From: Sphingomonas sanxanigenens DSM 19645 = NX02
GTDB taxonomy: Bacteria; Pseudomonadota; Alphaproteobacteria; Sphingomonadales; Sphingomonadaceae
Reading direction: 5' to 3'
Length of the DNA: 64,000 nucleotides
Assembly: GCF_000512205.2 (NCBI RefSeq)
Contig: NZ_CP006644.1
Span: 4,540,501-4,604,500 of the forward strand
In this document: piece by piece, positions 8,893 to 19,072 of the stretch
How positions within the stretch are numbered: the stretch's first letter is position 1
Layout: each line of letters starts with the position of its first letter
The notes under the pieces: model-generated
What the model saw: the letters and a program-made list of their open reading frames with translations, nothing else
What the model was told of the DNA's origin: nothing
Databases searched by the model: none
Made by a program: the position numbers and the translations under genes

Positions 8893-10466
8893 GCGAAGCT
8901 GACCTCGAGCCCGGGGGCATTGATGAGCGGGGCGCTGCGCCGGGCGATGTCGCCCCGGACCACCACGCTGATACCGCGGTATTTCGCCCCGGTGATGAAT
9001 GCGTTGATCACGTCGATATTGTCGAGATCGACGTAGCTCGTCGACGAGAGGTCGATCAGGAGATTGCGACCGTCGGGAACCCGCGCCAGCTCGCGCTGCA
9101 GTTCATATTTGTGGATGAAGTACAGATTGCGGCGGGCGCGGATCAGGCAATCCTCGTCGTCGCAGACGAACGTTATCGCCGAGCGGAAATTCCTGCCGAC
9201 GACGAAGATGAAGCCGATCGCCAGGCCGACCAGGATGCCGGTCAGCAGTTCCGTGAGAAGGATGGCCGCCACGGTGGCAACGAACGGGATGAACTGCGTC
9301 CAGCCCTGCCGATAGCGCTGGAGAAACAGTTTGGGTTTGGCGAGCTTGTAGCCCGTCGCGATCAGGATCGCGGCCAGGGCGGATAGCGGGATAAGGTTCA
9401 ACAGCGTCGGAATCAGCATCACGCTCAGCAGCAGCCACGCCCCGTGAAGGATCGTCGACAGCTTGCTTTCCGCGCCCGCCTCGACGTTCGCCGACGAGCG
9501 GACGATCACCGACGTGATGGGAATACCCCCGATCAGGCCCGAGACGATGTTGCCGCTGCCTTGCGCGAACAGCTCGCGATTCTTGTCCGTCAAAGCGCGC
9601 CGCGGGTCGATCTCGTCGACCGCCTTGACGCTCAGAAGCGATTCCAGCGTCGCGACGATCGCCACCGTCACCGCGGTGATCCAGACCATGCGGTTGCCGA
9701 TCGCCGAGAAATCCGGAAGGTCGAACAGCGAAAAAAAGCCGCCGATGCCGTTCGCGACGGGCACCTGGACGAGGTGCGAAGGCTGGATGTGCAGCGCGGG
9801 CGCGACATAGCCCAGCAGCAGATTGCCGAGCACGCCGATCAGCACGACGACGAGCGGGCCGGGAAGAAACCTGAACGGTCCCGTCGAGGGGCGGGCATGA
9901 TCCCACCAGAAGAGAAAGGCGAGGCTGGCCGCGCTGATCAGGAGCGCGCCCCACAGAACGCTTTCCCGCAGCGCATGCGAGATCGCCGAGAAGGTGTTGT
10001 AGCCATTGCCCTGGAAGAAGGCGAAGCTGCCGGAATAGTCGCCGTCATACCCGACCGCGTGCGGCACCTGCTTCAGGATCAGTATGAGGCCGATCGCTGC
10101 GAGCATGCCCGTCACCACCGAGGAGGGCACGAACTCGCTGAGGACGCCCGACCGGGTCAGACCGAACAGGATCTGCATGATGCCGGCAAGCACCACGGCG
10201 AGCAGGAACGCCTGGAAGCTCGGGAGCGTCTGAATGGCGTCGAAGACGATGACGGTGAGCCCCGCCGCCGGTCCGCTCACCGACAGGCGCGCCCCGGACA
10301 AGGCCCCGACGACCACACCGCCGACGACGCCCGCGATGATGCCGGAAAAAAGCGGCGCGCCCGAAGCCAGTGCGACACCGAGGCAAAGCGGCAATGCGAC
10401 AAGGAAGACGACAAGCGAAGCGGGGGCATCCGATTTGATTGATTTCAGCAAATTGCCTGTCGGCAC
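8889..10466 (-). CDS. SulP family anion (bicarbonate-type) transporter
   Basis: 525-aa inner-membrane SulP/SLC26 protein with 11-14 hydrophobic segments across residues 15-425 and a C-terminal STAS-like tail (FIHKYELQRELARVPDGRNLLIDLSS). The N-terminal LPLCLGVALASGAP and the ESLLSVKAVDEIDP segment are typical of the subgroup fused to or adjacent to carbonic anhydrases, so bicarbonate rather than sulfate is the likelier substrate. It is the first gene of a two-gene operon with the carbonic anhydrase. Confidence 0.88.
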   Translation of the reverse strand: MPTGNLLKSIKSDAPASLVVFLVALPLCLGVALASGAPLFSGIIAGVVGGVVVGALSGARLSVSGPAAGLTVIVFDAIQTLPSFQAFLLAVVLAGIMQILFGLTRSGVLSEFVPSSVVTGMLAAIGLILILKQVPHAVGYDGDYSGSFAFFQGNGYNTFSAISHALRESVLWGALLISAASLAFLFWWDHARPSTGPFRFLPGPLVVVLIGVLGNLLLGYVAPALHIQPSHLVQVPVANGIGGFFSLFDLPDFSAIGNRMVWITAVTVAIVATLESLLSVKAVDEIDPRRALTDKNRELFAQGSGNIVSGLIGGIPITSVIVRSSANVEAGAESKLSTILHGAWLLLSVMLIPTLLNLIPLSALAAILIATGYKLAKPKLFLQRYRQGWTQFIPFVATVAAILLTELLTGILVGLAIGFIFVVGRNFRSAITFVCDDEDCLIRARRNLYFIHKYELQRELARVPDGRNLLIDLSSTSYVDLDNIDVINAFITGAKYRGISVVVRGDIARRSAPLINAPGLEVSFA

Positions 10467-11871
<1,405 letters not shown>

Positions 11872-11901
11872 CCCGAAATCGTGCGTGCCATCGACGGGCC
11901 G

Positions 11902-12153
11902 CTACGGCGCCACATCCCGTTCGAGCGCGGCCTGCAGGTCGGCAGGATCGACCGTTACGGTACGGATCGTGCCGCCGGCCTCGATGTAGAGCAGCGTGGC
12001 CACGCGCACATAGGTCGTGCGGTCATTGCCCTCGATAACCTCTTCGTCGGTTTCGACCGCGTAGACGCCCGGCGGCTCGGGCGCCTTGAAGCCCTTCAGC
12101 CGGAACGGCGACCGGAAGGTAACCGACGACCCGGTGGTGCGCATGCCGGTCAT
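11902..12153 (-). CDS. Small hypothetical protein (83 aa)
   Basis: Not recognised. A soluble, beta-rich-looking protein (VTFRSPFRLKGFKAPEPPGVYAVETDEE). It overlaps the gene upstream by ATGA and converges on mreB. The coupled start and coding-like composition support it. Confidence 0.6.
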   Translation of the reverse strand: MTGMRTTGSSVTFRSPFRLKGFKAPEPPGVYAVETDEEVIEGNDRTTYVRVATLLYIEAGGTIRTVTVDPADLQAALERDVAP

Positions 12154-12383
12154 CGCGGACGGGTGGTCGATCCGCGATTGACGCGGCGCATGCCGGACGC
12201 ATAGGTCGCGCCGCTTTGGCCGGCCGGCTGATACGGCGCCACCGGGATGCGGCTTTCGGCCAGGCGCGCACGATACCGGGTCACGAAACCCTCATGCGCC
12301 TTGCGGACGCACGGATCGACCGCCGCTTCCATGAGGCGGATCGACGCGTCCAGCCGGCCTTCCAAATAGCTGGAGGTGGTCAT
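12150..12383 (-). CDS. Small hypothetical protein (77 aa)
   Basis: Not recognised. Helical N-terminus (TTSSYLEGRLDASIRLMEAAVDP) and an Arg/Gly/Ser-rich tail. The ATG at 12383 is preferred over 12389 because GGGAG lies 8 nt before it. Translationally coupled to the 83-aa gene downstream. Confidence 0.55.
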   Translation of the reverse strand: MTTSSYLEGRLDASIRLMEAAVDPCVRKAHEGFVTRYRARLAESRIPVAPYQPAGQSGATYASGMRRVNRGSTTRPR

Positions 12384-12493
12384 GAGCATGGCTCCCGTTC
12401 GGCAAGCGAGAGCGCAATCGTCTCTCTGTCACGGCATGCTTGCGGTCAGAACCGGGTGATGTCCCATCATAGCACGGCCTGCCGCAAGCGGCA

Positions 12494-13381
12494 CTATGCT
12501 ATCCGCAGCGGCCAGGGTTTGTCGGTGACCGAAACGGCGATCGTCATGCCCTCGAACGCGTCGGGATCGCCGACATAGCTGCCGGCCACCGGCACCGCAT
12601 GGACCATGTCGCGCACGACCGCGACGGGCACGAGATTATGGCCGCCGAACCCGTGATTGGTGGGATCGAAGGCGATCCAGCCGGCGCCCGGCAGATAGAT
12701 TTCGGCCCAGGCATGCGTGGTGCCGCTGCCGGCCGCGCCGGCCAGATCGCCATCGCTGTTGTGGACATAGCCGGAGATCAGTCGCGCCCCGAAGCCGAGC
12801 AGACGCGCCGCCTCCACGAACAGGAGCGCGAAGTCGCGACACGATCCCATGCCGCGATCGAGCGTCTGCAAGGGCGGCTGGGTGCCTTCCTCGTCGCGCG
12901 TCTGATAGACGGTGCCCGCCGCCACGCCGGCGCTGAGATCCTTCAGCAGCGACAGCGTATCGGTGGGGTTGCCGCGCACGAACGCCCGCGCCCAGTTGCC
13001 GAGACGACCGGCGGGATCGGCATGGCATGGAACGGCGAGCACGCCCAGTTCGGCCCATTCGTCGTCGGAATAGAAAAACGGATAGGAAATGGCCGACGCC
13101 GCGATGTCGAACACGGGCCACTCGGCCGCATCGATGCGGACCTGGGCGACGCTTTCGACCACGAGGCTGTCGGTCATCTCCGAGAAGGTCGCGGCGACGA
13201 CGGTGTTTCCGTAGACATCCTGACCCCAGGTCAGGCGCGCGCGCGGCGTAATGCTGATGTCGAATGCGATCAGCCTTATGTCGCGGCTTTCGCGCGGACG
13301 CAGCATCAGGCGATGCGGCCCGAGGCTCACGGGCTCCCTATAGCGATAGGCGGTGCGATGGCGGATGCCGATGACGGTCAT
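12494..13381 (-). CDS. Transglutaminase-like cysteine protease family protein
   Basis: 295 aa. An N-terminal beta region (RHRTAYRYREPVSLGPHRLMLRP) is followed by the transglutaminase core with catalytic Cys in GMGSCRDFALLF, His in THAWAEIYLPG and Asp in FDPTNH. Cytoplasmic, with no signal peptide. Family members cleave or cross-link peptide or isopeptide bonds, but the bacterial role is mostly unknown. The ATG at 13381 is the family start; the longer reading adds unrelated Arg/Ser-rich sequence. Confidence 0.87.
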   Translation of the reverse strand: MTVIGIRHRTAYRYREPVSLGPHRLMLRPRESRDIRLIAFDISITPRARLTWGQDVYGNTVVAATFSEMTDSLVVESVAQVRIDAAEWPVFDIAASAISYPFFYSDDEWAELGVLAVPCHADPAGRLGNWARAFVRGNPTDTLSLLKDLSAGVAAGTVYQTRDEEGTQPPLQTLDRGMGSCRDFALLFVEAARLLGFGARLISGYVHNSDGDLAGAAGSGTTHAWAEIYLPGAGWIAFDPTNHGFGGHNLVPVAVVRDMVHAVPVAGSYVGDPDAFEGMTIAVSVTDKPWPLRIA

Positions 13382-13388
13382 CCGGCAG

Positions 13389-13655
13389 TCACGGATTCGT
13401 GAAGCCGCGATCCGGATTCTCGCTGAACGCCCGCTCATGCTGCTCGCGCTGCTCCCGCTTGGCATCGGCGAGCGCCAGCGCCGTCACGCGCGTGCGATCC
13501 TGGCGCTGCTCGCGCTTTTCGGCCTGGACGGCTTCGAGGTTCCAGGCGGCGGCCGCCTTCTCCGCGACGGAACGGATGTTCGCCAGCGGTGTGGCCGCGG
13601 CGCGGCTTCGTTGCAGCTTTTCCTGCGCGCGGCAGAGAATGGATGACGGATACAT
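13389..13655 (-). CDS. Small charged coiled-coil-like protein (88 aa)
   Basis: Rich in Ala/Arg/Glu/Gln with a long predicted helix (AEKAAAAWNLEAVQAEKREQRQ). Not a recognised family. The ATG at 13655 has AAAGG upstream. It lies 41 nt downstream of the 40-aa gene, same strand, and ends 7 nt before the transglutaminase start. Confidence 0.6.
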   Translation of the reverse strand: MYPSSILCRAQEKLQRSRAAATPLANIRSVAEKAAAAWNLEAVQAEKREQRQDRTRVTALALADAKREQREQHERAFSENPDRGFTNP

Positions 13656-13696
13656 GGAGGCCGACCTTTCGTGGGAGGAGATGTGCGGTGCGGCGA

Positions 13697-13819
13697 TCAG
13701 TTCTTCATCAGGTTTGACAGCGTTCCCTTTTGCGAAGGCTGGGATGCGTTGGGCTTGGGCGGTTGCGGTTTCTTGGGCTTGCGGGCTTCCTTGGTGCCCT
13801 TGCGCTGACTCTTGGCCAT
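13697..13819 (-). CDS. 40-aa basic Lys/Pro-rich peptide
   Basis: Reads MAKSQRKGTKEARKPKKPQP and ends GTLSNLMKN. The ribosome-binding site AAGGAA is 8 nt before the ATG. Very small basic proteins of this type occur in sphingomonads (general recollection). Probably nucleic-acid- or ribosome-associated because of its charge, but this is inference. It lies 14 nt downstream of the 59-aa gene. Confidence 0.65.
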   Translation of the reverse strand: MAKSQRKGTKEARKPKKPQPPKPNASQPSQKGTLSNLMKN

Positions 13820-13833
13820 GCCGTTCGTTCCTT

Positions 13834-14013
13834 CTACTTATCGAATGTGGGCGGTGAGAGCGCGGCGTCGCGCTCCGCCTGGGCAACGGCGTCGGCAAGC
13901 CGCGTGTAGCGAAAACCCTTGTAGTGGAACTGATCCGCGGGAACGCGGGTGATTCCCAGCCGGGACATCCGGTCCAGCGTTTCGGTTTCAGTCCGTGACG
14001 TCGGGATGCTCAT
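13834..14013 (-). CDS. 59-aa hypothetical protein
   Basis: Starts MSIPTSRTETETLDRMSRLG and contains FHYKGFRYTRLADAVAQAER, an amphipathic segment. The RBS GGAGGAG is 7 nt upstream of the ATG at 14013, one of the strongest in the region. It is the first gene of a run of three small proteins. Function unknown. Confidence 0.65.
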   Translation of the reverse strand: MSIPTSRTETETLDRMSRLGITRVPADQFHYKGFRYTRLADAVAQAERDAALSPPTFDK

Positions 14014-14371
14014 CGTTGGGCTCCTCCACGTGAGCGCGCGGAAGCGTGCGCGGGAGGCTCGATCGCCGAGATCTGTCGGGCCCGTAACAAGGCGTATGGA
14101 TCGTCATCGGGCGAGGGCCCTTGCACTGGCGCTGCGACGAGATCGTCGCGTTCACAAGCGGAAGCCAGCGCTGCCAAGTGCGATCCGGTGCTGCATGCGC
14201 AGGCGCCGGTACATCTACAGATGGTGTGCCGGGCACCATCCGTCAAGGGCCTGCGGCGTCGATCGCGCCGTCGCGCCACAAGGGGTCACGCCACAAGGGG
14301 CCGCGTCCGAAAGGGGACAGCCGCTTTTGAAGGCCCTCCGCGCACCGCCGCTTCGGTCGCTTCCGCCTGGG
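14014..14371. other. Intergenic region with no supported gene
   Basis: 358 nt between the small-protein operon and the response regulator. Open frames here look like shadows. A short tandem repeat (CGCCACAAGGGG twice, period 15 bp, 14274-14300) is the only structure noted. Confidence 0.5.
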
Positions 14372-14746
14372 CTATCGTCTGTCGAGAATGGCGCGGAGCC
14401 GGTCCACCACATCGCGCTCTTTCCACGGCTTCCGCAGGAACAGACCGTCATCGGGAAGGTCTGCGGCCTGCGGCCGCTGGTGGCCCGACGTCAGCAGAAG
14501 GCCGATTCCGGGCCACCGTTTGTGAACGAGCGCAGCCAGTTCGATGCCGGTCATGCCGCCCGGCAGATCGACGTCCGAAAACAGCAGACGGATATCGCCA
14601 TGTTGCTCCAGGATACCAACCGCTTCGTCCGCGGACCCCGCCTCAAGCACCCCGAAGCCGGCGCCCTCGAGAACAGCGCATCCGTGCATTCGCACCAGCG
14701 CTTCATCTTCGACGATAAGGACAAGAGCCCGTTTTTCGGTTGGCAT
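14372..14746 (-). CDS. Single-domain response regulator (receiver)
   Basis: 124-aa CheY-like receiver: acidic pocket LIVEDE, phospho-acceptor Asp in LLFSDVDLPGG, Thr/Ser in LLLTSGH, Lys in LRKPW. No output domain. The ATG at 14746 follows AGGAGA, and the longer reading (14764) would place the RBS inside the gene. It probably transmits or drains phosphate in a stress pathway; no histidine kinase is adjacent. Confidence 0.87.
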   Translation of the reverse strand: MPTEKRALVLIVEDEALVRMHGCAVLEGAGFGVLEAGSADEAVGILEQHGDIRLLFSDVDLPGGMTGIELAALVHKRWPGIGLLLTSGHQRPQAADLPDDGLFLRKPWKERDVVDRLRAILDRR

Positions 14747-14914
14747 CGTGGTTCTCCTGCCCATCGTGCCATTCTTCCTGAACGCTCGGGATAGAATGAA
14801 TGATCGAGCAGGCCATTAGTTACACCCAAAATGGTTCGCCCCGCGCACGGACATCTTGACCGAAAGGCGGTTGGGTGATCGTCGCCGGGGAGAATGTCTA
14901 CGGGCGACATGCGT

Positions 14915-15001
14915 TCAGGCAAGGGTTTCGATCGCCGCGATGATCGCGTCGTTCATCGCAACGGGTTTGGCGACGCCCTGCTCACACGCTGCGCGGGCCG
15001 C
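14915..15001 (-). pseudogene. Possible remnant of a receiver-domain C-terminus
   Basis: This frame reads GVAKPVAMNDAIIAAIETLA then stop, resembling the last helix of a CheY-like receiver after its conserved Lys-Pro. No start codon and no upstream receiver body are present; the frame is closed a little further upstream, inside the end of the LuxR-type gene. It may be debris of a lost regulator gene or chance. Confidence 0.25.
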
Positions 15002-15716
15002 TGAGCTTCAATCCGCAGGAATTTTCCCATGCGCGCTGGATCGCTTCACAGTCGCGCGCCTTGATCGCCGCCTGGGTGCGGTTGCTGACCTGGAGCTTTC
15101 GAAGCACCGCCCTGACGGCCAGCTTGACGGTCAGTTCGCTCAGGCACAGTTCGCAAGCGATCGTCTTGTTCGACATGCCCTGGACGAGCCCCGCGAGAAC
15201 GGCCTGCCCGCGCATATCGAGCACGCTCGCATCCCATGCGTCCGGCGGCGCCGGCCGCGCCAGGCCCGGCAGCCGCACGAGCGTCTCCAGGAAGGCTGAC
15301 GGCATCACTTTTTCACCCAGCCGCACCAAAGCCAGCTTGATCAAAAAGGATTGATGCGAGTCCTGGCCGCTGAGATAACCATGCCCACCCGCCGCAAACA
15401 CGCGCAACATCGTATCGACATCGAACCCATGGGCGATGACGACCAACCGCGGCATCTCGACATCCGCTCCGGTATCGGGAATCGGGTCGAAACCGGCGGC
15501 ATCGAAGGTGTCGCTATCGATGATGACGAGATCGTCTCTGGTCCACGAAAGACTGTTCAGGTCGGTCGTGTCAGCCCCGACCCGCGTGATCGCGTAGCCA
15601 CCATCGGCCAGGATCCTGCGCAATCCTTCGCGCGCGAGCGCGTTGCGCATGACGAGGGTTACGGTGCCGCCGCCCCCGTCGATCCCCCACCCATTCGACA
15701 ATGGCGCACCATTCAT
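14982..15716 (-). CDS. LuxR/NarL-type transcriptional regulator with degenerate receiver
   Basis: 244 aa. The N-terminal 150 residues keep the receiver fold (TLVMRNALAREGLRRIL, DLVIIDSDTFD), but the usual Lys region reads GYLSGQDSH, so phosphorylation control is doubtful. The C-terminal LuxR HTH (VLAGLVQGMSNKTIACELCL, then LTVKLAVRAVLRKLQVSNRTQAA) is complete. The ATG at 15716 has AAGGGG 7 nt upstream; 15794 is a weaker alternative. Target genes unknown. Confidence 0.8.
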   Translation of the reverse strand: MNGAPLSNGWGIDGGGGTVTLVMRNALAREGLRRILADGGYAITRVGADTTDLNSLSWTRDDLVIIDSDTFDAAGFDPIPDTGADVEMPRLVVIAHGFDVDTMLRVFAAGGHGYLSGQDSHQSFLIKLALVRLGEKVMPSAFLETLVRLPGLARPAPPDAWDASVLDMRGQAVLAGLVQGMSNKTIACELCLSELTVKLAVRAVLRKLQVSNRTQAAIKARDCEAIQRAWENSCGLKLSGPRSV

Positions 15717-15946
15717 CGCAGCGCCCCTTATGGCGACGACGCCCGCTGACACAATGCCGGTCAGCGCGTCGATTCGGAGCGACGTTAGATGCAATTACAA
15801 GAATTGCGGTCGAACATGGATCAATTCCATTCAAAATTAACTGAGATTATATCTGGGGGACCAGCGATCCTTTCATATTTCTCAGGGAAGTTTGAACGTA
15901 AATCTATCATTGTGAGTTCAGAACAAGCACCATGTCCCGTTTGCCG

Positions 15947-16213
15947 TCAGATGTCGTGACTGAGGCTCAGCGCGATAGTCTGCAATATGGTCAATACCTC
16001 TTGATGCTTGGCTGAATCTTCGGCCTCGCCGGCAATATCAGTGCAAACGTCCATGGCCACGGTTACAATTTCGAGAGCATCGTTCGCACTGATCACCGAA
16101 CGCGCGATAAGCCCGTGGATCAGGCTCTCGACCAGAAGAATGGCGCCTTCGCCATGGGGATCCGCGCCGAGGACGGTTGGTCCGTCCCCGCTATGGGTTT
16201 GTCGTTCGGCCAT
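15947..16213 (-). CDS. Hypothetical helical protein (88 aa)
   Basis: Starts MAERQTHSGDGPTVLG and is followed by a long helical region (LLVESLIHGLIARSVISAND) with acidic residues. Not recognised. The ATG at 16213 is 8 nt after GGAG; 16219 is an alternative. It diverges from the Crp/Fnr gene, with 172 nt between them. Confidence 0.6.
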   Translation of the reverse strand: MAERQTHSGDGPTVLGADPHGEGAILLVESLIHGLIARSVISANDALEIVTVAMDVCTDIAGEAEDSAKHQEVLTILQTIALSLSHDI

Positions 16214-16385
16214 GACCATTGCTCCGCGAGGCGAGAGCGCGGGTCTCTCAGCCGCCGGTGCCTGGACTCCGTCCGACGATGGATCATTCCTAGCGCAATT
16301 TCGTTGTTTCCAGCATCATTTATATCAACTTTCGACAACAACATTGCTCAATGTAATTTTCTGGCTGCGCGTGGGATGAGGCGGG

Positions 16386-17108
16386 ATGGAAAACTCCTTC
16401 ATCGCCAAGCTGAAAGGCCTGGCGCCGATGGCGCCGGTCGAGATCGCTGCGCTTGAATCCGCGACAGCATCTGCCCAGAGTTTTTCCGCGCGGCACGATC
16501 TTATCCGCGAGGGCGACCGGCCGGGCCCGGTGTTCGTGGTTCTCGAAGGCTGGGTGTGCCGCTACAAGGTCCTGCCCAACGGCACGCGGCAGGTCCTCGC
16601 CTACCTGATGCCCGGCGATGCCTGCGATCTCCACGTCGGTCTGCTGGCTGAAATGGATCACAGCATTCAGACGATTACCCCGGCCGTCGTCGCGACCATC
16701 GAGCGCGAGATGATGGACGACTTGATGACGCGCCATCCGGGAATCGCCAGGGCGATGTATGTCGCGCAGTTGATCGATGAGGGGACGATGCGGGCGTGGA
16801 TTACCAGCATGGGGCGGCGGGCCAGCATCGAGCGGGTGGCGCACCTGATGTGCGAACTCTATCTGCGTGCGCGCAACATCGGTCTCGCCTCCGAACCGCA
16901 GTTCACTCTGCCGCTGTCGCAACTGATGCTCGCGGATTCGCTGGGGATGACGCCGGTGCACCTCAATCGCGTGTTGAAGGAGCTGCGCTTGAGCGGGGCG
17001 ATGAAGCTTGAGCGCGGGCGCTTGCTGATCTCGGATCCCAACCGACTGATCCAGATTGCGGGGTTCGACGAGAATTATCTTCACCGGCGACTGCGCCGCG
17101 CGGGCTGA
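16386..17108 (+). CDS. Crp/Fnr family transcriptional regulator
   Basis: 240 aa: a cyclic-nucleotide-binding-like N-terminal domain (LIREGDRPGPVFVVLEGWVCRYKVLPNGTRQ) and a C-terminal winged helix (LPLSQLMLADSLGMTPVHLNRVLKELR). No Fnr-type cysteine cluster is apparent, so it is not an obvious oxygen sensor. In this subgroup the ligand is usually unknown. The upstream gap 16214-16385 is AT-rich and probably contains its promoter. Confidence 0.88.
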   Translation: MENSFIAKLKGLAPMAPVEIAALESATASAQSFSARHDLIREGDRPGPVFVVLEGWVCRYKVLPNGTRQVLAYLMPGDACDLHVGLLAEMDHSIQTITPAVVATIEREMMDDLMTRHPGIARAMYVAQLIDEGTMRAWITSMGRRASIERVAHLMCELYLRARNIGLASEPQFTLPLSQLMLADSLGMTPVHLNRVLKELRLSGAMKLERGRLLISDPNRLIQIAGFDENYLHRRLRRAG

Positions 17109-17351
17109 GCCCGGCAGGACAAGCGCCGCCTCGGTCTGCCGCGCCTTTTCCGTCGCAAACCGGTCGCCCGCCCCGTCTCCTCGCCACGACGATCAGATGC
17201 GGGATCGGCGCGAACCAACGGCTTGCGTTTTGAACAGGGAAAGAAAAGCTGCCGGGAGCGGAACGACCTGGGTCATGTTCCGTTCTGATAGCGCGCGGAC
17301 ATGATGTCTGCCAGAAATCTGGCGCGGTACGCGCACTGCGGGAGAAATTAC

Positions 17352-17609
17352 ATGGGCATACTCATCTGGCTCGTCGTGGGCGGCGTGGTCGGCTGGCTTG
17401 CGAGCATCATTATGCGGACCAACGCCCAACAGGGCATTGTTCTTAATGTTGTCGTGGGTATCGTTGGCGCTTTTCTTGGCGGACTTATCTTCGCCCGGGG
17501 CGATATCAACGACACCCCGTTGAACATCATGAGCTTTCTCGTCTCGCTGGCGGGCGCAGTCATCCTGCTTGCGATCGTCAATCTCGTGCGCCGCGGACGT
17601 GTGCGCTAA
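17352..17609 (+). CDS. GlsB/YeaQ/YmgE family membrane protein
   Basis: 85 aa with three hydrophobic segments: ILIWLVVGGVVGWLASIIM, VLNVVVGIVGAFLGGLIF and LVSLAGAVILLAIVNLV. The GWLA and GxxGA spacing is the family signature. An inner-membrane stress-associated protein of unknown mechanism. RBS GGAGAAA before the ATG at 17352. Confidence 0.88.
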   Translation: MGILIWLVVGGVVGWLASIIMRTNAQQGIVLNVVVGIVGAFLGGLIFARGDINDTPLNIMSFLVSLAGAVILLAIVNLVRRGRVR

Positions 17610-17785
17610 AACATAAGCGGGCTGCGCCATGAGCGGCGTGGCATGAACGGCCCAAGGCTCGTGGCAACGCTCGCGGGAATCACTCGCGCAGCGACGTCAC
17701 GACCCTCTGGCGGGCCGGGCGGGGCAGGCCTAGCCGCTTCAGGCGCCTAGGCACCCTACGAACCCCACCCCACGAACCCGATGTG

Positions 17786-19072
17786 TCAGGCCGATGCCTC
17801 CGCCGCGGACGCGCCGCGCGCCATCCATCCCACCAGCAGCACCGCCGCCAGCACACCCGTCATCCCCGCGATCATGAAGGCGGAGGCGTAGCTTCCCATC
17901 GTCTCGCGCAGCACGCCTGCGCCGAGCGCAGCCACCGCGGCGCCGATCTGGTGACCGGTCTGGATCCAGCCGAACACAATCGGCGCTTCCTGCTGGCCGA
18001 ACGCCTCGTTGGCGAGCTTCACGGTCGGCGGCACCGTCGCGATCCAGTCCAGCCCATAGAAGATCGCGAAGATGGCGAGGCTGGTCGCGTCGAAGCTGAT
18101 GAAGGGCAGGGCGATCAGCGACAGGCCGCGCAGGCCGTAATAGACGACCAGCAGCTTGCGCGGATCATAGCGATCGGTCAGCCAGCCCGAGGCGGTGGTG
18201 CCGACCAGATCGAACAACCCCATCATCGAGAGCAAGCCGGCGGCGGCAACCGGGGCCACGCCATTGTCGCCGCAAAAGGCGATCATGTGGGTGCCGACGA
18301 GGCCGTTGGTGGTGAGGCCGCACACGAAGAAGGTGCCGAACAGCATCCAGAAGATCGGCCGGCGGCCCGCACGCAGCAGCACCCGGATGGCGAGGCCGGC
18401 GCTGCCCGCCTGCTTCATCGCCGGCGGCGTCGCGGCATCCTCCGCCTCGCCGAAGCGCCGCGTGCCGATATCGCCCGGTCGCTCGGGCACCAGCAGCGCC
18501 ACGACCGGAATCAGCGCCATGCAGGCGAGGCTGACGGCAAGGACCACCGGCCGCCACGCGCCAGCGCTCGACAGCCAGGCCAGCAAGGGCAGGAAGACGA
18601 GCGCACCGGTCGCGGTGCTCGCGCTCAGCAGCCCCATCACCAGCCCCTGGCGCGTGGCGAACCAGCGGTTGACGATCGCGGCGCCCAGCACCGAGGCGAC
18701 CGCGCCGCTGCCGATGCCCGAGAGCACGCCCCAGCTCAGCACATAATGCCAGGGCTCCGTCATCCACAGGCTGGCGAAGGTGGCGCCCGCCATCAGCGCG
18801 AGGCCGGCCAGCATCGTGCGGCGGATGCCGAACGACACCATCAGCGCCGCCGCGAACGGCCCGACCAGGCCATAGAGAAAGATGCCGATCGCGGCGGCGA
18901 GCGAGATGGTGGCGCGGTCCCAGCCGAAATGCAGTTCGAGCGGCTGCATGATGACGCCCGGCGTCGCGCGCAGCCCCGCCGAGACGAGCAGCGCGACGAA
19001 GGTCGCTGCGATCACCAGCAGGATATGGAAGCGGGCGCTAACCAGCCCGGTGCGGTGGAGCAGCCGGCTCAT
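17786..19072 (-). CDS. MFS transporter
   Basis: 428 aa with about 12 hydrophobic segments and the MFS loop signature GWLTDRYDPRKLL in the second half. It resembles the oxalate/monocarboxylate-type MFS group. Substrate not predictable. The ATG at 19072 has GGAAGGG 6 nt upstream. It converges with the GlsB gene; no clear terminator in 17610-17785. Confidence 0.85.
   Translation of the reverse strand: MSRLLHRTGLVSARFHILLVIAATFVALLVSAGLRATPGVIMQPLELHFGWDRATISLAAAIGIFLYGLVGPFAAALMVSFGIRRTMLAGLALMAGATFASLWMTEPWHYVLSWGVLSGIGSGAVASVLGAAIVNRWFATRQGLVMGLLSASTATGALVFLPLLAWLSSAGAWRPVVLAVSLACMALIPVVALLVPERPGDIGTRRFGEAEDAATPPAMKQAGSAGLAIRVLLRAGRRPIFWMLFGTFFVCGLTTNGLVGTHMIAFCGDNGVAPVAAAGLLSMMGLFDLVGTTASGWLTDRYDPRKLLVVYYGLRGLSLIALPFISFDATSLAIFAIFYGLDWIATVPPTVKLANEAFGQQEAPIVFGWIQTGHQIGAAVAALGAGVLRETMGSYASAFMIAGMTGVLAAVLLVGWMARGASAAEASA

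Noticed and set aside
14274-14300. Tandem CGCCACAAGGGG repeats
   Set aside because: Only two short copies (12 bp, period 15) in a GC-rich gap, with no gene-related position; not enough to call regulatory or CRISPR.
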